Below are positions 41,201-51,945 of a stretch of DNA of 64,000 nucleotides, piece by piece. This DNA comes from Amphimedon queenslandica (Eukaryota; Porifera; Demospongiae; Haplosclerida; Niphatidae). Below the pieces are notes generated by a model, which was not told the DNA's origin, did no database searches, and was given only the letters and a program-made list of their open reading frames with translations. How positions within the stretch are numbered: the first letter of the stretch is position 1; each line of letters starts with the position of its first letter. Position numbers and translations under genes: made by a program. The stretch spans positions 157,430 through 221,429 of the forward strand of contig NW_003546366.1 in assembly GCF_000090795.2 (NCBI RefSeq). Direction: 5' to 3'.

Positions 41201-41976
41201 AGTATCATCATCATTATTACTATTATTACTATTATTTTCAAGGTATGGTGATAATAGTACTAAGCTAACTATTCGTGTTGAGCACTGTGCAGCTAGTGAA
41301 TTGGAACAGGATGAGGATGAGTATTCAATGGAAGAGAGCACCACTGTAATTAATAACCATTTCCTTCAAGTTCCTCAACCGTCTCCAATGCCTCTAAGAA
41401 GAGCTTTTCCTCAACCTCAAAATCTTAATCGAAGGTTGTCCATAGTATCACAGGCTCCTCTCCATCAGCCAAGAAGACCAACAATAAGGACCTACTCTCG
41501 ACTCAAAAGCATTGGAAAAGTAGCAAGGGAGTTTCTTCCATTTCAGGGGGCACCAACTGCACAAAGAGAAGGAACTGATGGAGCTGTAGATGAATCTCCT
41601 GATGAAGAGATTTCAGATAATCCTTACTTGCGACATGTCTGTTTAAAAATAAGGCAATATTTCCGTGGAAAAGAGGACATCACATTAATAAGTGCAGAGA
41701 AAGATGAAGTCACTTATAAGCTACCAAAATATGATGTCCCATTGTCAGAAATATTCCAATTAATTCAGTTACTAAAGTCTGATCCAAGCTGTCATATAAC
41801 TAGCTATAGTGTCAGTCAGTCAACATTAGAACAAGTAAGCTTCTGACACGTGCATGTATGTTAAATTGTTAATGCACTCCTTCTCTACCTCTTTTTTGTG
41901 CCAGGTTTATAGTCATTTTATTCGAGAGCAAGAAGAGCAAGAAATGAAAAAGAAACAGACAAAAGAAGAAATGTAA
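28030..41976 (+). CDS. ABCA: Full-size ABC transporter, subfamily A
   Basis: ATP-driven lipid exporter/flippase of the ABCA subfamily, organised TMD1-NBD1-regulatory region-TMD2-NBD2. Starts [10 protein letters not shown] at 28030 with the first membrane segment split over two exons. TMD1 membrane helices are at about 29370-30340. NBD1: Walker [11 protein letters not shown] (about 31401-31430), Q-loop CPQHNV, signature LSGGYKRKL, Walker [14 protein letters not shown]-loop STHS. A long acidic/Ser-rich linker follows (33420-34487, including a poly-Glu run). The second half resumes at 36871; exon phases match (ACTC + GTTTTAAT). It has a large Cys-rich, N-glycosylatable extracellular loop (37380-39100), membrane helices at 39120-39950, then NBD2: Walker [38 protein letters not shown]. 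Stop at 41974-41976. An N gap at 30494-30718 lies in the intron/exon after TMD1. Two half-transporters is the alternative, but no stop or promoter supports it. Confidence 0.88.
29820..29970. repeat. CT-rich low-complexity tract in ABCA intron
   Basis: About 150 bases of CTCT/CCCT/TTTCTC units between TMD1 exons. Confidence 0.85.
30494..30718. other. Assembly gap (225 N) in ABCA
   Basis: Begins right after the exon ending ...[10 protein letters not shown] and is followed by a MITE, so it may be intronic, but a small coding piece could be missing. Confidence 0.9.
30737..30940. mobile_element. Palindromic MITE in ABCA intron
   Basis: Left end TACTGTATAGCGGGAAATTTTGGAG; right end CTCCAAAATTTTCCGCTATACGGTA. 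The arms pair almost perfectly. The interior contains 'gcgcatgctcaatgacacgtggccac', shared with the copies at 33125 and, degenerate, at 8040-8070. Confidence 0.85.
31633..31850. mobile_element. Palindromic MITE, diverged copy, in ABCA intron
   Basis: Left 'ttatagcacaaaatttgc', right 'aaaattttgcactatacggta'; paired inner arms 'gctgtaaatttcac' and 'gtgaaatttacagc'. Same internal type as the elements at 1777-1990 and 3475-3700. Confidence 0.7.
33125..33341. mobile_element. Palindromic MITE in ABCA intron
   Basis: Left TACCATATAGTGGGAAATATTGG, right CCAAAATTTCCCGCTATACAGTA, 217 bp. Interior closely related to the copy at 30737-30940. Confidence 0.85.
33590..33985. repeat. Satellite-like ~180-bp units in ABCA intron
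   Basis: Two or more units with 'ttatgctgtgtagaaagtttgag' and 'tatagcccatggttttttc', the same unit as the array at 4930-5640. Confidence 0.75.
34729..35263 (+). CDS. FGFBP-like secreted eight-cysteine protein, nested copy 1
   Basis: Two exons (34729-35026, 35097-35263; phase-1 intron) encode 154 residues inside the ABCA intron 34488-36870, same strand. A signal peptide ([16 protein letters not shown]) precedes a mature chain with eight cysteines: [23 protein letters not shown], then SHAC, KIC and RC in exon 2. The block [13 protein letters not shown]...C.C...[10 protein letters not shown] matches, as I recall it, the conserved block of animal FGF-binding proteins (Pfam FGF-BP1). Family members bind heparin-held FGFs and release them from matrix. 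Here that role is only inferred; partner unknown. The tail is basic and ends KRREL. The start at 34729 is chosen because the signal peptide begins there. Confidence 0.75.
35348..35917 (-). CDS. FGFBP-like secreted eight-cysteine protein, nested copy 2
   Basis: Antisense to its ABCA host. Exons 35590-35917 and 35348-35499 with the same phase-1 intron position as the other two copies; 159 residues. ATG 35917 gives the signal peptide [18 protein letters not shown]; an ATG at 35983 would add an implausible His/Pro-rich leader. Acidic N-terminal stretch ([18 protein letters not shown]), then [32 protein letters not shown] and SGC. The C-terminus is NKKHEEL, close to ER-retrieval HDEL/KDEL-type signals. 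The GNP...C motif and cysteine spacing match copies 1 and 3. Function by family resemblance only. Its 3' end faces copy 1, about 85 bp between the two stops, so the pair is convergent. Confidence 0.75.
36113..36671 (+). CDS. FGFBP-like secreted eight-cysteine protein, nested copy 3
   Basis: Exons 36113-36425 and 36523-36671, phase-1 intron, 153 residues. Signal peptide [20 protein letters not shown], acidic DGDDDYTG, then [30 protein letters not shown] and RLC. GKP replaces GNP here. C-terminus CNKRHSEL resembles that of copy 2. An AATAAA signal follows the stop (36671-36680). It is divergent from copy 2, 195 bp between start codons. The three copies share exon structure, cysteine pattern and the C-terminal NK(R/K)H(E/S)EL-like ending, so they are local duplicates. 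Confidence 0.75.
37585..37745. repeat. Dispersed AT-rich repeat in ABCA intron
   Basis: Contains 'ttggcccgattttggaccaactttaa', 'ctcaaactttctacacaac' and 'atatcagaaaaatacataaaa', as in the other copies of this family. Confidence 0.7.
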
Positions 41977-42405
41977 TGACTATTTAATATTTATTGTATT
42001 GTTATTGTATAGTTTGTTGCTCATAATGATTATATAAATAATTTGAAGATATTTTTAAAGTCTGGCAGACTGGCACAGTCGTGTTTTAATACATTTAAAA
42101 TGTATAGAATTTATATATTCTTGCTGGCTTTATCCATTGTGTTAGCAATGACATTCATAAATCACCACAGCAAAAATTGAGCCACACATGGCCTTATGAA
42201 TAATGTTTGAAGGTCAGCACTCAGCACTGATTCAAGCCCTGATTGCAGCCCTGCAAACATGCAAAAGTTGCAAACTCGTCAATCACGTGACTCCCACCAT
42301 ACTAATAATACATGTCACGTGAACAGGAACCTGCGAACTTGCGAAGCAGTCATTTTTGTTACATAAGATTGTCTCTTCTCTTACTCTCGACAGCAACTGT
42401 TCAAG
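41977..42405. other. ABCA 3' UTR and spacer
   Basis: No gene seen. Short AT-rich spacer ending in CACGTGAACAGG about 90 bp before the next start. Confidence 0.5.
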
Positions 42406-43219
42406 ATGAAGTCTTTCATTGTCCTCGTTTGTCTTTTTGCTTATGCCAACGCTCACGCTTGCATGTTGTTTCCAGCCCAGCGTGGCCCAATACCAAATGA
42501 TATTCTAGTAAAATCAGGTTAGTGTAGGCATATCTATGATGCAGGCCCATTTTAGGATTTATATACCAAATGGGAATGACTGTAGCTGGGAGGGTCTGGG
42601 GAACAAGACTATATTAATAGTTGATTTTTAATGCTTTTTATTATAGGTGCCGATACTTGCCTGGTTATTAAGGACCCTCCTTGTGGTGGTGCTGAAGCTG
42701 AAGACCCAAAGGTTTCCTTTACGTAAGACGATACTATTGCATATAGTACGTAAGCACTCATTCTTCCTATACAGTGCAGGTAATAATGCTACAGTTGATA
42801 TACAGAAAAATCTTGACCACTTCTACTCTCAGAATCCAGTACACTTTCTTCAAGCATGACATTCGTTGATCATATTGTTATAATTATAGGGAAGCTGGGA
42901 GGTATTCTTGTGGGATGGTGGCTCTAGTGGTAAATCTGTAGCTAAGTTTGCTGATTCCAGTGATTTCAAGACACTTGATAACAAAGCTGTTACTGTCATG
43001 ATCCCCTCTGATGCGTAAGACAACTGAAATAAATTATTGTCATTATCCATTTATATATATTTTAGTGGCAAGGGAAAAGCTATCCTTCAGGTAAATTCAG
43101 AATAATATTATTAAAAATAGGTATTATTATTATTTTTTTATACACAGCTTATCTACACTACCAACAACCCCAATGCTCCTGCTATGTTTTACCAGTGTGC
43201 TGACGTCATGATCAATTGA
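42406..43219 (+). CDS. BIM1/X325-like (LPMO-like) secreted putative copper protein, copy 1
   Basis: Six short exons encode about 160 residues. The signal peptide MKSFIVLVCLFAYANA is followed directly by His: predicted cleavage ANA/HACM would leave an N-terminal histidine, the hallmark of copper-brace (LPMO-like) proteins. Following motifs fit the BIM1-like/X325 family: HACMLFPAQRGPI, CLVIKDPPCGG, a second candidate ligand His in NLDHFYSQNPGSWEV, and a C-terminal YQCADVMI whose Asp could be the third ligand. X325 proteins lack polysaccharide oxidation activity in fungi and instead bind copper (BIM1, copper acquisition). Metal binding here is inference. A near-identical paralogue follows 250 bp downstream. 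No membrane anchor is seen. Confidence 0.75.
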
Positions 43220-43472
43220 TCATACTGAGAAGGCTGAAGAACTAACTTGCTGCTTATAGAATACTTTTTGATACTTTTGTCCTTTGATTTTAGGCTGCTA
43301 TTTGATTTTAACAATAATATAGCTTTAAATAAACCGTGTTTTTAGGAATTCTTAATAATATAGCAATGAATTAAGCATGCATGCATAATGTTGTAAAGGT
43401 CAATGCAGGGTCAATGTTAACAGTTATGCTGACATAGCTGTTTTCAGTTTGCATTTTCAGCAGTCATTTAAA

Positions 43473-44211
43473 ATGAAGTTCTTTATTGTTCTTGCTTGTC
43501 TTTTTGCTTATGCAAATGCTCATGCATGCATGTTGTTTCCTGAGCAACGTGGCCCAATTCCAGATGACATTTTGACTAAGTCAGGTTAGCAACTGTATAC
43601 TGGTAGTGTGGAATCACATACTTGATTTTAATAGGCGTTGATGCTTGTCTGGTAATCAAGGACCCTCCTTGTGGTGATGCTAAAGCTGAAGATCCAAAAG
43701 TTTCTTTTACGTAAGATAATGATAATCTCCCACTTTTACTGTATACACTCATACAGTCCAGGGAATGCTACAGTTGTTGTAATTAAAAATCTTGACCACT
43801 TCTACTCTCAGAATCCAGTAAGACTTAGATTGCAGACATTATTGGGGCATTATCATTGATTTTATTATGATTATAGGGAAGCTGGGAGCTATTCCTGTGG
43901 GCTGGTGGCTCTAGTGGTAAATCTGTTGGTAGGTTTGCTGATTCCAGTGATTTCAAGACACTTGATTTCAAAGCTGTTACTATCATGATCCCTTCTGATG
44001 CGTAAGACAAAATAAATTGCTATTCAAAATCATTTCTTTTTGTAGTGCCAAGGGAAAAGCTATCCTTCAGGTAAGTTTAGAAAATAAACATTACGTCTAT
44101 AGGTCTTTTATTTATTTTTATACGCAGCTTATATACACTACAAACAACCCAAATGCTCCTGCTATGTTTTACCAGTGTGCTGACATTTTGATCACAGACA
44201 CAGAAAACTGA
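43473..44211 (+). CDS. BIM1/X325-like (LPMO-like) secreted putative copper protein, copy 2
   Basis: Same six-exon layout as the preceding gene and roughly 85-90 percent identical by eye, including introns in the same positions. Signal MKFFIVLACLFAYANA then HACMLFPEQRGPI; NLDHFYSQNPGSWEL and YQCADILI keep the candidate second His and Asp. Differences cluster in the CGDAKAEDP loop, the P-G-N-A-T turn (one residue shorter than copy 1) and the C-terminal tail, which is extended with TDTEN. A recent tandem duplication is the simple explanation. RPS8 starts 190 bp downstream. Confidence 0.75.
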
Positions 44212-44400
44212 TGCTGAAGAAAATAACTAACAATAATGCTATAGCTATTAAACTGCTCTGTACTTTTTACATAAAATTTTTGTGATATCTCTCGAGATAA
44301 TTAATTTCATTGCGAGCAAGTCAGCAAAAAATTTTTTTGCGAAGATTGACCCAATGCGCATGCTCAGACGTCACGTGGATCTCTTTTGACAAGAACCGCC

Positions 44401-46608
<2,208 letters not shown>

Positions 46609-46779
46609 GAGAATGACACTTTGTTCCGCTTGCCTTATAATGCTCATTATTGATTATTGTTATTATAAAAGAATTTCCTTGTAAACAAGTTGATGTATTA
46701 ATGTTAACATTGTTTGCACAGTTTTAGACAACAATGGTGTAACTATGAAGTATATCACATAATTAATAATAATAATAAT

Positions 46780-46796
46780 AATAATGGTGGGAAAAG
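46780..46796. repeat. AAT microsatellite between RPS8 and the next gene
   Basis: Short AAT run just after the RPS8 3' UTR. Confidence 0.6.
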
Positions 46797-46806
46797 ACTA
46801 CTTTAA

Positions 46807-47738
46807 TTAGTACTGATTCCTTATGGTAGGCATGTTCATTATATCTATAATGTTATCAGAGTCTATGGTATCATCGGAATCATTGTGATTCTGTATGGTA
46901 GGCATGTTCATTATATCTATAATGTTATTAGAGTTTATGGTATCATCGGAATCATTGTCATCCTCTCCACTCTCCTCAGAAGCATAGTGCAAGCCTGCTA
47001 TCCTGCTTCTTCCTCCTGGTTTTGGCATAGATGGCTTCGGCTCATTTGATACTGTCAAACTTTGAAATGTGCTTAATATTCTTTGCTGCGTTTCTGGAGG
47101 AGCAGGATTCCATTGTCTTTCATCTCCTTGTCTCTGCTGTGAAACAATTAATTATCTAACGGGCATCCACCTGGCTACAAATTTGTGGCTGCTTTGATTT
47201 TCTGGTAACTATTAGCACAATGTCTTGTACACAATACAACGAAGCTGCCAGAAGATCAAAGTGACCACAAAGCTGCATCCAAAAGTTGATGCTCATCTAT
47301 CTTTAATAGTACAAACCATGCATGCATCTATGAAATACCTGGTTCTCTCTTCTTATTTGTTCCTCAATCCTGTACTGCGAGTGAATGAATCCAGCTGCAT
47401 TGTGAAAGTCTACACTCTCCATTTGTCTCTGGCTGCTTCGTGGTGGAAGTGGTGTGGGTGCATAAAACTCTTCCAGTTCTCTATCTCTTTGCCTTGCTTT
47501 GCGTGCAGCCACTGCTATGTCACACATGCATATAGTGAATAGCAGCCATGTACAGCAAATGAGAAAAACTACTACACCAGCTAGTACTAGTATTATCAAT
47601 CCTACTTCATCAGCAAGAACGTCGTTCAGTGTTCTGTCAAGAATACAATAACGAGATTCCAGTAAATATAAGTTACTTTTGAGCTCTTGCTCCTTGTATC
47701 AGACAGCATACGGCTATGATCAGCTCAGGTTTCTTCAT
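46807..47738 (-). CDS. Small type I membrane protein of unknown function
   Basis: Minus-strand exons starting at ATG 47738, then about 47339-47637 and 46807-47136. The chain starts with a signal peptide (MKKPELIIAVCCLIQGARAQ), has a very short ectodomain (KTLNDVLADEVG), one membrane helix (LIILVLAGVVVFLICCTW...), and a basic then acidic cytoplasmic tail. The tail contains a perfect-looking duplication of a 25-residue unit, NDSDDTI.S.NIIDIMNMPT, encoded by two 75-bp DNA repeats. No known family recognised. It may be an adaptor or signalling stub; tail motifs are not diagnostic. Its start is 87 bp from the divergent selenoprotein U start, so the two may share a promoter. Confidence 0.65.
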
Positions 47739-47824
47739 TCTAACACAAATTGCTGCTGCACTCACCCAGCCCCACCCTTTTGTACAAACAACATATGGGC
47801 GTGGCTTAAGTTATTAAGACTAAA
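47739..47824. promoter_or_regulatory. Short divergent promoter interval (membrane protein / selenoprotein U)
   Basis: Only 86 bp separate two head-to-head start codons. Inferred from geometry; it contains CCCCACCC and GGGCGTGGC words that resemble GC/CACC-box motifs. Confidence 0.4.
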
Positions 47825-48811
47825 ATGGCGAGATGGTCCTGGAAGAAAATCTTTCTTTATGGAGCTGCAGCTGCAATTGGAGCCACTATACTGTTTGCTA
47901 ATTCCCCTCTAGCCCTCCCTAAAAGAGTTCCTTTCAAACTGAGTCAGTTAGAAACTGCAGCACTGACATACATGGACGGGAGCAGCCGGTCAATAGCGGC
48001 CAGAGAACTCTGGAAAGATAGGGGAGCTGTTTTACTAGTTGTGCGTAGAGCTGGATGACCATTGTGCCAAGAGGTAAGGATAGACAAAATGAAATTTATA
48101 TGGTATTTGCACTGACCACTGCTGCTTTACACCTCTAATTATTCTATGTTACACTGTCGAGTTAATAAATAAATAAATGAAAAAATTATCTTTATTTAAA
48201 CAGGAGGCAGTGAAGGTCTCCTCTCTTCTTCCTGAGCTTGAGAAGCTCGGCATTCCATTGTATGGTATCGTTTCTCAGAAGACTGGGGCTAAGGGTTTCA
48301 AGGAATATCTGAAAGGGGATATACTGCTTGATGAAGAGGTATGGGCATCTCTAACACCAGTTTATTTTACCGTTACTATTACAGAAAGCATTTTACTCCG
48401 ACAGATATTATTTGGGTAAGTTATAATTAATTTTTGTTCATGATTATATATAAGATGTATTCTTGCGTTATTAGGAATTTTACGCATTAATACTTTCCTT
48501 AATTATTTCCGTGCTTCATCGTTGTATAAAGAGACAAGAAAAGGAGATGGGACTTTGTTAGGATCCTGCCTAGTAATAGGTAACCACACTACATCTCTGT
48601 TACTCTCTTTGCCTTTTCTAGTGTCTTCTTTTAAACTAAATGTCATATTATTTATTTAGCATCCCTTCTCCTCTCTCTCCCTCTATGTGCCTATATAGGA
48701 CCAGGTAACACTGGAATCATATATCAATATTTATCAAGAGAATTCAGCGATTATGTAGATCCACAAGAAGTGCTCAAAGCAGTACATACCATTCATAATG
48801 ACAATAAATAA
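47825..48811 (+). CDS. SELENOU: Selenoprotein U (PRXL2A/FAM213A family) with in-frame TGA
   Basis: Thioredoxin-like redox protein of the peroxiredoxin-like 2 family. Exons 47825-48073, 48204-48338, 48385-48415, 48475-48579, 48699-48811, total 210 residues if TGA at 48056-48058 (codon 78) is read as selenocysteine. The site reads RRAG-U-PLC-QEE, where vertebrate PRXL2A has Cys-x-x-Cys and fish SelU has Sec-x-x-Cys. Reading on after the TGA continues collinearly: EEAVKVSSLLPELEKLGIPL, GDILLDEEKAFYS, LRINTFLNYFRAS, GPGNTGIIYQYLSREFSD. The N-terminus has a membrane-anchor-like helix. A SECIS element lies at 48854-48920. A conventional gene caller would stop at RRAG, or skip the site. Loss-of-function by nonsense mutation is unlikely given the position and the SECIS. 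Confidence 0.9.
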
Positions 48812-48853
48812 AAATTATAAATGAATAATAATAGTTATTAATAATAATGATGC

Positions 48854-48920
48854 TTGGTCGTGATGATGATGGCTCTCTTGGAAAACGCAGTGCAAGCGAG
48901 CTTGATGAGATTTCATGAAC
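48854..48920 (+). promoter_or_regulatory. SECIS element in the selenoprotein U 3' UTR
   Basis: Sits 43 bases after the stop and before an AATAAA signal at 48950-48955. Core quartet UGAU (48867-48870) faces UGAU (48903-48906), giving U-U, G-A, A-G, U-U non-canonical pairs preceded by the conserved A. Helix II: GGCUC-U-CUUG (48871-48880) pairs with CAAG-C-GAGCU (48893-48902) with one U/C mismatch. The apical loop (48881-48892) starts G-AAAA, with the unpaired AA 12 nt after the quartet. Helix I: GGTCGTG (48856-48862) with CATGAAC (48914-48920), one mismatch. Checked by hand only. Confidence 0.85.
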
Positions 48921-49041
48921 TTTGTATCAAAAATTAATAATTATTATTTAATAAAATTAATTATAATTATTTATAATACAAGAGATGGTATAAAATTATA
49001 ATTTCACATTGTATTGCAATAACGCTAATATGTTTACTTTT

Positions 49042-51755
49042 CTATTTTCTTCCAAATCTTGATGAAAGCATCGATTGTCTATTAATGTACAAAAGTCATC
49101 AATTATTTCAAGCTTTTAACATGTACATATGTGCTAAAACCCTAAAATATAATAGTCTTTACTTTTTTCAAAAATTGGCCCATTATTTATTTTTTCGAGA
49201 AAATTTGCCAGGATAATTTATTTTTCCCAGGAAAATTTCCAAAAAAAAAATTTTGGGGGGGGGGGGAATTTTTCCCAGAAAATTTGCCAAGAAAATTTTT
49301 TTTCCGGCAGAAAATTAATTTTTTGGGGAAAATTATTTCAGAGCCAATTTATCATGGATCAACATATTCACCTGTTCTTAGCCATTTTAAGTGTTTGCTT
49401 CATTAGGTTAGATCCACCTCCTCCTCCTCCAGAGCTTGCACCAGCTGATAAAGAACCCGCCCTACGCTGGTACCCTCCTCCTCCTCCCCATCCTCTTGCT
49501 CTACTCCGAGGCAGTGGGCTTGATGTTTGTAGCATCGCAACTTTTCTTACTGTGACGCAAAGAATAACGCCCACACACTAATTAATACGAAGTACCTGGC
49601 TCTTCTCTTGCTTGCTGTCTTGCTTTAATTGAGCTTGTGATTGATTTCATCTTCTCCTCTCTATTAGCTAGTCTTTCCTAAATTATATCACAACGTTACT
49701 AAATATAGTAACTATAATGCATTACATCATATCAATGTGCCAAAGTCCCTGTACTATAGCAAGGCTGCAAAAGTCATGGCAGCCATTTTGTTTGGGGGTG
49801 AATCCTACTTAGTAACGCTACCGTATTACTAATAGTACAGGGATTTTGGCCAAATTTTGTCAAAATTGACTAGGAGAAAATTCTCCATTTTTATAATTTT
49901 TTCTGATACGTATACATGTTCTTATGTTGTGCTGAAAGTTTGAGCTGATTCTGATCAAAATCAAATTTTTTATGAATTTTTAAAGTTGCTCCAAAATCTG
50001 GTCAAACACCCTGTACTATAGTACAGGGATTTTGGCCAAATTTTGTCAAAATTGACTAGGAGAAAATTCTCCATTTTAATAATTTTTTCTGATACGCATA
50101 TATGTTCTTATTTTGTGCTGAAAGTTTGAGCTGATTCCGATCAAAATTGGATTTTTTATGAATTTTCAAAGTTGCTCCAAAATCAGGCTTACTAGGTATA
50201 GATCTCTCCAAGACTGTCCTTCACTAGGTGTGGCATCTCTGAATAGCTTTTGTGTGTGTTTCTGCCACAAACTGTCGCTGTCTTCTAAAAAATGCTACTC
50301 ACAAAAATCATTAAATAATTATAATACAGTTCAAACACTTACTGGATTCAACTCTTCTAATCTCATTAATTGTGTGGGTGTACACCTAGATATGCATGAG
50401 TCAAAATTATAATATTTGCATATAATTTTATTACTTTACAAGGACAGGCTCCAGTATAAAGAATGGTACACCACCAACTTCATAAATTGCTAATGAAAGT
50501 GATTACAATATTATAATAACACCGTCTTTCCTTTTCCTCCCTCTCTCTTATTACCTTCAATATTATTCACTAGTACATTCATGCACATATCGAAAAGACT
50601 TGGAACATCTTCATAATAAAAATAAACAAATATAAATGAGCACATAATATGTACATGTACATACATATATACAATAACATTCAAGTGAGTGTCTCGTAAT
50701 ATACATTGTACATACATTTCATTCCGGTAGATTTTCCAGAATATACTTTAGTCCTGGATCTCTTTGATAATGCCATGCTAATAGAATCACTATTATCAGC
50801 CACTAGCACTGGTGCTGAAAAAAAGAAGACAAAAAATATTGAGAAGAGAACAAAAAACAATGTCTACCTTTTCTCTTTCTTTGTATAGCATCACTAGACA
50901 ATACTCTCTCATCCTCTATGCTTGACGGGAGGTAAGGAGGGGGAGGAGGAGCAGTAGGAGGAGTTACAATAGGAGGGATAGGAACAGCTACAGTGTGACT
51001 AGGAGGGACAGAAGTTGATGGTTCTTCGGTAGTCGAGGGAAGAAGTTGCTTCCATTGACGGACTAGTTCTTTGCTCCTCCTACCAACGTCACCGTCTCTC
51101 TTACGTAACGAGTTAACTATCTTGCCAATACCAGTTACCTTATAAAATTAAGCATTAATTATTATTATACATTAAATTAGAGTCAGTTATATAGTTTTAA
51201 ACAGGAAATAGGTATTGATGCTAATGCATGTACAGAAAAACCACGATCCACACATGCTCAACCATGAACTATACAGTATACACACATTTATCTCTTGTCT
51301 CTTTTGTATATTGATTGATACATCACTGGGTATTGTGATACAAACAATGTGTAGAATAATGGTGAGTGTTGTTTGTTCTCTTAATACTACACCATAGTCA
51401 CCATTGGTGACTATGGTGTAGTATTAAGAGAACAAACAACATGCTTTGTTTAGTTAGCACGATATTGGATGCAAACACATAGCTATACACACTCTCACTC
51501 CTGTTGCAAGAGAAGTGTGACGTGAAGTGACTGCTTTCTTACTTGTAGTATGTCCAGTGACATGTGAATTGTGGTCAATTGCTGCAATATTTTTTGTATT
51601 TTTCTTTCCTAAAAACACTTTTTACTGATTGCCTGGCAGCACCTGTCACTCACCTTTCCTTCATTGTTATTTCCCTCTTGGTTTCTCTTTGCATAATCAG
51701 AGAGCTTCTCTGCTAGCTTCGTTACAAGACGTACTGTTGTATGCTCGCTTGACAT
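49042..51755 (-). CDS. ELOA: Elongin A
   Basis: RNA polymerase II elongation factor subunit and Elongin B/C-Cullin 5 substrate receptor. Minus strand from ATG 51755. TFIIS-type N-terminal helical domain over three exons (51654-51755; 51543-51581; from 51138): TVRLVTKLAEKLSDYAK, TTIHMSLDILQ, VTGIGKIVNSLRKRDGD, KELVRQWKQLLP. A Pro-rich linker follows. The C-terminal half matches Elongin A across six small exons: VPSLFDMCMNVLVNNIE, IYEVGGVPFFILEPVL, CTPTQLMRLEELNP, DSDSLWQKHTQKLFRD and SWRDLYL, covering the Elongin C-binding BC-box region. The end MAKNR then a 16-nt terminal exon (49042-49057) adding FGRK gives the FKNRF-like Elongin A tail. Middle region is much shorter than in vertebrates. Three dispersed-repeat copies and a perfect palindrome lie in its introns. 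Confidence 0.9.
49825..50185. repeat. Two tandem copies of the dispersed AT-rich repeat in ELOA intron
   Basis: Each copy runs from 'tagtacagggattttggccaaattttgtcaaaattgac' to 'gttgctccaaaatc'. The junction at about 50010-50030 reads CCCTGTACTATAGTACAGGG, a perfect 20-bp palindrome. Confidence 0.8.
51368..51440. repeat. Perfect 73-bp palindrome in ELOA intron
   Basis: Arms of 36 bp with a 1-bp centre: GTTGTTTGTTCTCTTAATAC ... CACCA/T/TGGTG ... GTATTAAGAGAACAAACAAC. Complete identity by eye. Could be a genuine cruciform-forming inverted duplication or a fold-back assembly artefact. Confidence 0.9.
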
Positions 51756-51945
51756 TTTAATTCCAATTTTACTTTTAGGCGTGGCATTAGAATACCGTAT
51801 TAGACTTTATAATCTCAATCTAGATCTAATACGGTAGAAGATAAAAGTAAAATTAAAATTTTCATGATCGAGCCACACCTTTTAATTGCTGATTGATGAG
51901 CTGAGAAGTGTGAACTGTAAGTTACTTTTGAAGCAGTGAAGAGCT
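51756..51945. promoter_or_regulatory. Divergent promoter interval, ELOA / SLCO
   Basis: 190 bp between head-to-head start codons. Includes an imperfect inverted repeat around 'taccgtattagac...gatctaatacggta' (51793-51836), related in its ends to the MITE termini. Confidence 0.4.

Noticed and set aside
28030-41976. Two separate half-size ABC transporters
   Set aside because: The exon at 34487 and the exon at 36871 join in phase, the linker resembles ABCA linkers, and no stop codon or start fits in between. Not fully excluded.
48056-48058. TGA in the peroxiredoxin-like gene as a nonsense mutation or gene end
   Set aside because: Homology continues in frame after it, it sits on the family's redox residue, and a SECIS lies downstream.
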